Below, one piece after another: positions 7,279 through 10,187 of a stretch of 10,187 nucleotides of DNA. Position 1 is the stretch's first letter, and the number at the start of each line of letters is the position of its first letter. The notes below the pieces were generated by a model. The model made no database searches. It was not told where the DNA came from and worked only from the letters and a program-made list of their open reading frames with translations. The stretch is from Candidatus Aminicenantota bacterium (GTDB lineage Bacteria > Acidobacteriota > Aminicenantia > UBA2199), in assembly GCA_023136725.1 (NCBI GenBank), contig JAGLQR010000035.1:1-10187 (forward strand). The letters run 5' to 3'. The position numbers and the translations under genes are program-made.

Positions 7279-7302
7279 CCGGAGCCCGAAACCGGGCTCC
7301 GG
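7279..7302 (+). other. Intercistronic hairpin, perfect 10-bp GC-rich stem, no T tract
   Basis: The arms CCGGAGCCCG (7279-7288) and CGGGCTCCGG (7293-7302) pair perfectly around AAAC. The next bases are CATTCAGG, so there is no U run and it is not a canonical intrinsic terminator. It ends 5 nt before the AGGAG of the last aminotransferase gene. Possible roles are mRNA 3'-end protection after processing, or tuning expression of the last gene. The pairing is seen; the role is inferred. Confidence 0.75.
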
Positions 7303-7317
7303 CATTCAGGAGATATG

Positions 7318-8529
7318 ATGAATAATATTTTATTTGATAATTTATATTCAGAAGCAACCAACAAAATGGAGCATTCGTTTATCAGAGAGATCCTCAAGGT
7401 TACAAAAAGTGTAGAGGGGATAATCTCATTTGCCGGAGGATTGCCTCATCCGGATTCATTCCCGAAACAAAAACTATCACAATTGTTCTCGGAAGTGATA
7501 CTGTCTGAAGGATCAGAAGCTCTTCAGTACGGAGCAAGTGACGGGGATAAGATTTTTAAAGATATAATAAAGAATTTTGAAGAGGTGCCATATCTAAATG
7601 ATGATGAATTGATGATCACCGTTGGATCAACGAATGGAATTTATTATTTTACCAGGACCCTGATAAATCCCGGTGATATAATTCTATGTGAAGCTCCGAG
7701 CTTCCCCGGGTCCATTACTTCAATGGAAGCATGCGGGGCCCGGCTTGTCGGAATAGAAATGGACGATCTGGGAATGCGCCCCGATCTTCTTGAAGAAAAG
7801 TTAAAAGAACTGACTTTAAAAAATGAACCGGTAAAATTTATATATGTTATTCCTGAATTTCACAACCCTACCGGAAGGACTATGGACCTGCAGAGAAGAC
7901 GGGATATCATTAAAGTTGCAACAAAGTTCGGATTTCCCATTCTTGAGGACCAGCCTTACCGGGAACTAAGGTTCTCAGGCGAACGGGTAATGACACTATG
8001 GGAGATCGCCAGAACAGAATTCAATGATCCGAAACTCGTAACAATTGCAAAATCATTTTCAAAGATACTTGGCCCGGGACTTAGATTGGGATTTGCTTCA
8101 GGGCCTCCGGAAACTATAAATCATATGGTAAAATGGGCACAGAAAGTAAATGTCAGCCCCGACTGCCTTACTCAGAGGGTCACTGCAAGATACATAGAAA
8201 GAGGTTATATGAGATCACATATTGAGAAGATAATAAGTCTATATAAACCTAAAAAAGAAGCAATGATGGATTCACTTGAGAAATATATGCCGGATGGAGC
8301 AAAATGGACAAACCCAGATGGAGGAATGTTCATCTGGGTCACTTTTGATGAATCTATTAATACAGATGACTTATTTGAGAAAGCGATCAAGAATAAAGTG
8401 GCTTTTATCCCGGGGGCAAAGTTCTACCCAAAAGGAACAGGGAAAAAAAATGAAATAAGGCTTAACTTTTCTTATCCCGATACGGGTATGATAAAAGAAG
8501 GGATAAAAAGGCTGGCTCAACTTCTTTAG
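7318..8529 (+). CDS. PLP-dependent aminotransferase, 2-aminoadipate/kynurenine (LysN/KAT/Aro8)-like
   Basis: 403 residues from the ATG at 7318. An ATG at 7315 is also in frame but lies only 2 nt from the AGGAG at 7308-7312, whereas 7318 has 5 nt. The subgroup is shown by ISFAGGLPHPDSFP near the N-terminus, EFHNPTGR (Asn 183), LEDQPYRELRFSG (Asp 211, Tyr 214), the PLP Lys 249 in SFSKILGPGLRLGF and Arg 381 in IRLNFSYP. Members, including Thermus LysN and the MocR-type regulators' catalytic domain, accept long-chain, aromatic or branched amino acids and 2-aminoadipate with 2-oxoglutarate. There is no N-terminal GntR helix-turn-helix, so this is the enzyme and not a MocR regulator. It is the last gene of the operon, separated by the 24-nt hairpin region. 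It is only distantly like the other aminotransferase in the operon, so it is not a tandem duplicate. The substrate is unknown. Confidence 0.91.
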   Translation: MNNILFDNLYSEATNKMEHSFIREILKVTKSVEGIISFAGGLPHPDSFPKQKLSQLFSEVILSEGSEALQYGASDGDKIFKDIIKNFEEVPYLNDDELMITVGSTNGIYYFTRTLINPGDIILCEAPSFPGSITSMEACGARLVGIEMDDLGMRPDLLEEKLKELTLKNEPVKFIYVIPEFHNPTGRTMDLQRRRDIIKVATKFGFPILEDQPYRELRFSGERVMTLWEIARTEFNDPKLVTIAKSFSKILGPGLRLGFASGPPETINHMVKWAQKVNVSPDCLTQRVTARYIERGYMRSHIEKIISLYKPKKEAMMDSLEKYMPDGAKWTNPDGGMFIWVTFDESINTDDLFEKAIKNKVAFIPGAKFYPKGTGKKNEIRLNFSYPDTGMIKEGIKRLAQLL

Positions 8530-8565
8530 GCCGGGTGAGTTTTCAGAACAGATCAGTAGAATATC

Positions 8566-9498
8566 TTAAAAACATTCTTCAGTAGTACAGATCCTGTTCT
8601 TGCCCATTTCTTTCCCTTTATACAAAGCTTTATCTGCACTTTCAAGAAGCACACGGCCTGTTTGCCCATCCCTGGGAAAAGTGGCAAGCCCGACAGTGAT
8701 CGTAATCAGGCCTATAGCTTCTTCTTCTTTTGATTTGAACCTGAAATTCTCTATCTCTTCAAGAATTCTCTGGCCAACTTTTAATGCTGCTCTTTTCCCG
8801 GTCTCAGGTAATACGACCGCAAATTCCTCTCCGCCATACCTGGCAAGGAAATCACAACCTCTCACCGATTTAGAGAGGATGGCCGCTATATCAGAAAGAA
8901 CCTTGTCACCGGACTGATGGCCATAGGTATCATTAACCCTTTTGAAGTCATCAATATCAGCCATCATAAGGCTCAATCCTTTCCCCAGCTTTTCATGTTC
9001 CTTCAGGTTTTCTTCCAATACTGATTTAAAAGATCTCAGGTTAAAAAGGCCTGTCAATTCATCAGTCTGGGAAAGCTTTTTATAATAAACACTCTTCATT
9101 GCCAGTTGAGTAAGGGCCCGTCTCTCCAGGGCTTTATTTACCACAAAGAGAGTATGTTTGAATTTGAACGGTTTGGTAATGAAGTCTATTGCACCGGCTT
9201 TGATAGACTCTATTGCAGATTCAATTGATGCATATGCAGTCATTATAATGACAGGCATTTCAGAGTTACAAATAAGGATCTCTCTTGTAAGAGTGATACC
9301 GTCCATCTTCGGCATCTTCAAGTCTGCTATCACAAGATCTACTTCATCTTTCTCAATAATAGGTACAACTTTATTAGGATCATCAGTACTGATAACTTTG
9401 AATTTTTTATTTTCGAGGAATTCTTTTAATAGAATAAGGGTGTCGAGTTCATCATCAACAATCAGAATTGTCCTTATTTTTTCAGAATCACTAAACAT
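8566..9498 (-). CDS. Response regulator with GGDEF output domain (diguanylate cyclase, PleD/WspR-like)
   Basis: 310 residues from the ATG at 9498, preceded by GAGAGG. An in-frame extension to 9561 would run through the promoter and the poly-T tract and is rejected. The receiver domain (about 9-125) has the acidic pocket D15/D16, phosphoacceptor D59 (in IADLKMPKMDG), T87 and K109 (in FITKPF). A short linker leads to the GGDEF domain (about 144-305). It has TDELTGLFNLRSF, ADIDDFKRVNDTYGH with metal-binding D181, GGEEF at 222-226, and an RxxD inhibitory site R213/D216 five residues before it. All catalytic and product-inhibition residues are present, so it should make cyclic di-GMP from two GTP when phosphorylated and be feedback-inhibited. 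No partner histidine kinase is visible nearby. The gene converges on the operon with a 36-bp gap that shows no clear terminator. Confidence 0.94.
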   Translation of the reverse strand: MFSDSEKIRTILIVDDELDTLILLKEFLENKKFKVISTDDPNKVVPIIEKDEVDLVIADLKMPKMDGITLTREILICNSEMPVIIMTAYASIESAIESIKAGAIDFITKPFKFKHTLFVVNKALERRALTQLAMKSVYYKKLSQTDELTGLFNLRSFKSVLEENLKEHEKLGKGLSLMMADIDDFKRVNDTYGHQSGDKVLSDIAAILSKSVRGCDFLARYGGEEFAVVLPETGKRAALKVGQRILEEIENFRFKSKEEEAIGLITITVGLATFPRDGQTGRVLLESADKALYKGKEMGKNRICTTEECF

Positions 9499-9532
9499 TT
9501 TCCTCTCTTGTCTCCATATAAAAAGTAAATTG

Positions 9533-9561
9533 ATTTTAAACTTAAAAAAAAAAAATGTCAA
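9533..9561 (-). promoter_or_regulatory. Promoter of the diguanylate cyclase gene with a T12 spacer tract
   Basis: Read on the minus strand, TTGACA (9561-9556) is followed by exactly 17 bp and TAAAAT (9538-9533). The predicted start, about 9526, leaves a leader of roughly 28 nt that includes the GAGAGG ribosome site. The spacer begins with twelve consecutive T (9555-9544). Confidence 0.65.
9544..9555. repeat. 12-nt A/T homopolymer within a promoter spacer
   Basis: Twelve uninterrupted A on the plus strand (T on the minus strand), the longest homopolymer I noticed in the window. It lies wholly between the -35 and -10 of the diguanylate cyclase promoter, so length changes by slippage would change spacer length. 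Confidence 0.9.
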
Positions 9562-9593
9562 AACATCAAATGAAACATATAATTTTCAACACA

Positions 9594-9622
9594 TTGAATT
9601 CTTCCTGAATTTATATTATAGT
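9594..9622 (+). promoter_or_regulatory. Promoter for the 162-residue protein and pth
   Basis: TTGAAT (9594-9599), a 17-bp spacer and TATAGT (9617-9622) put a start near 9629, 18 nt before the ATG at 9647. GGGAG (9636-9640) serves as ribosome site. This promoter is back to back with that of the diguanylate cyclase. Confidence 0.55.
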
Positions 9623-9646
9623 AAAGCTTATTCCCGGGAGATATTC

Positions 9647-10135
9647 ATGCAGAGATTATTCAGAGTTTCCTCAATAATTAACAATGTAACTTATGAAATG
9701 AGGACATATGACAGAGTAGTTTTTCACTGGTTCATTGCTGACAGGGAAGACAAAGACCTGATATATGAAGATAAGATAATTAATTATTCCAAACTTTCGG
9801 AAAAAGAGAGAGAAAACGCTGAGAGATATATTCAGGAACTTTTTAGTGAAAAGGATGCAACACTCCTGAAATCGGAGCTTGACAGGAAAAGCAGCATTAT
9901 AACAACAATAGAAGAAGTAAAACTACCGATCCCCGATCACATTCAGCCTTATGGCCTTCTCAGGGTTGAAAAAGGAAAGGGCTTTTCTGACCTCTCCTCA
10001 CATAAATCGTATGAGTTCCCCTTCAAGGTAAAAGGGTTCTTCAATATAAACGATTCATATGAATCTTTAAAAGGTGATGAGAACCCCACTGAGATCACAC
10101 GACTACCTGAAAATTTTCTTAAAGGAAGCAAATGA
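9647..10135 (+). CDS. Unrecognised 162-residue protein upstream of pth
   Basis: I do not recognise a family. The start is ATG 9647, with GGGAG six nt upstream and a plausible promoter ahead. The same frame stays open back to 9158, but that part is antisense to the diguanylate cyclase and its promoter region and is rejected as non-coding. The protein is hydrophilic and charged, with no signal peptide or membrane segment. An N-terminal part with aromatic residues (YDRVVFHWFIADRED, about 21-35) is followed by a Lys/Glu-rich helical stretch (about 48-85), then LPIPDHIQPYGLLRVEKG (about 93-110) and a charged tail. The last codons read AAA TGA, and the ATGA overlaps the pth start, so the two genes are probably translationally coupled. 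The slot before pth is often held by the ribosomal protein L25/Ctc gene, but I see no L25 signature here. Confidence 0.8.
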   Translation: MQRLFRVSSIINNVTYEMRTYDRVVFHWFIADREDKDLIYEDKIINYSKLSEKERENAERYIQELFSEKDATLLKSELDRKSSIITTIEEVKLPIPDHIQPYGLLRVEKGKGFSDLSSHKSYEFPFKVKGFFNINDSYESLKGDENPTEITRLPENFLKGSK

Positions 10136-10187
10136 TAAAATTGATTGCTGCTCTCGGAAACCCGGGGCCTGAATATCTATCCAGCCG
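10132..10187 (+). CDS. pth: Peptidyl-tRNA hydrolase, N-terminal fragment (runs off the window)
   Basis: Only the first 18 codons are inside the window. They read MIKLIAALGNPGPEYLSS, which matches the invariant Pth start 'M-I-x-L-I-x-x-L-G-N-P-G-P-E-Y'. It includes Asn 10, the substrate-binding Asn of the bacterial enzyme. The enzyme releases tRNA from prematurely dropped peptidyl-tRNA. The start overlaps the previous stop (ATGA), and AAAGGAAG just upstream gives the ribosome site. Confidence 0.9.
   Translation, partial: MIKLIAALGNPGPEYLSS

Noticed and set aside
7279..7302. Reading the intercistronic hairpin as an intrinsic terminator
   Set aside because: No T tract follows the stem; the next bases are CATTCAGG leading straight to a ribosome site.
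7318..8529. Calling this gene a MocR/PdxR regulator
   Set aside because: The aminotransferase domain is similar, but the N-terminal GntR helix-turn-helix is absent and the length fits the stand-alone enzyme.
8530..8565. Search for a bidirectional terminator between the last operon gene and the diguanylate cyclase
   Set aside because: Only a 5-bp imperfect pairing (AGAAT/ATTCT, around 8558-8578) without a T run was found, so no terminator is called.
9499..9561. N-terminal extension of the response regulator
   Set aside because: The added residues (FFFFKF and similar) are translations of the poly-T promoter spacer, and the ATG at 9498 has a GAGAGG ribosome site just upstream and directly precedes a normal receiver domain.
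9571..9588. TGAAA...TTTCA inverted repeat between the divergent promoters, possible second IclR operator
   Set aside because: The half-site spacing is 8 nt against 5 in the perfect palindrome, and the sequence is A/T-rich enough for chance. The only resemblance is the short TGAAAC core.
9158..9646. In-frame upstream extension of the 162-residue protein, which would make it 325 residues
   Set aside because: It runs antisense through the diguanylate cyclase receiver domain and both divergent promoters. The internal ATG at 9647 has its own ribosome site and promoter.

Overview
The window reads as bacterial chromosome of moderate G+C (about 40% by eye). Shine-Dalgarno sites are clear, intergenic gaps are short, and Arg AGA/AGG codons are common. 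A tungsten/iron-sulfur aldehyde:ferredoxin oxidoreductase inside an amino-acid operon points to an anaerobic, probably fermentative bacterium. The sequence alone does not place it in a phylum. I see no insertion sequence, CRISPR array, tRNA or rRNA.

Layout. (1) 1-153: the 3' end of a probably secreted protein with a bacterial Ig-like repeat. Its stop codon directly abuts that of a convergent tRNA-dihydrouridine synthase (dus, minus strand, 154-1089). (2) 1090-1248: a divergent control region. It holds an extended -10 promoter for dus and a near-consensus sigma-70 promoter for an IclR-family regulator. A perfect 21-bp palindrome lies between the predicted transcription start and the regulator's ATG. 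(3) 1249-8529: a six-gene same-strand operon encoding the IclR-type regulator, an AOR-family oxidoreductase, a class I aminotransferase, a 412-residue protein I do not recognise, an ACT-less homoserine dehydrogenase-family protein and a second, LysN/KAT-like aminotransferase. Gaps are 6-14 bp except the last (48 bp), which carries a perfect 10-bp hairpin. (4) 8566-9498, minus strand: a response regulator-diguanylate cyclase with intact phosphoacceptor, GGEEF and inhibitory-site residues. (5) 9647-10135: an unrecognised 162-residue protein overlapping by ATGA the start of peptidyl-tRNA hydrolase (pth), which runs off the window.

How the genes may work together. The operon looks catabolic: amino-group removal by two transaminases, an NAD(P)-linked alcohol/semialdehyde step by the homoserine dehydrogenase homologue, ferredoxin-linked aldehyde oxidation by AOR, and control by an IclR protein binding its own leader. 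One consistent but unproven scheme is homoserine to aspartate semialdehyde to aspartate to oxaloacetate. The 412-residue protein is the missing piece and the best candidate for new enzymology.

A second notable item is the diguanylate cyclase promoter. A 12-nt homopolymeric T tract sits wholly inside a 17-bp spacer between TTGACA and TAAAAT, the arrangement expected of a slippage-tunable promoter.
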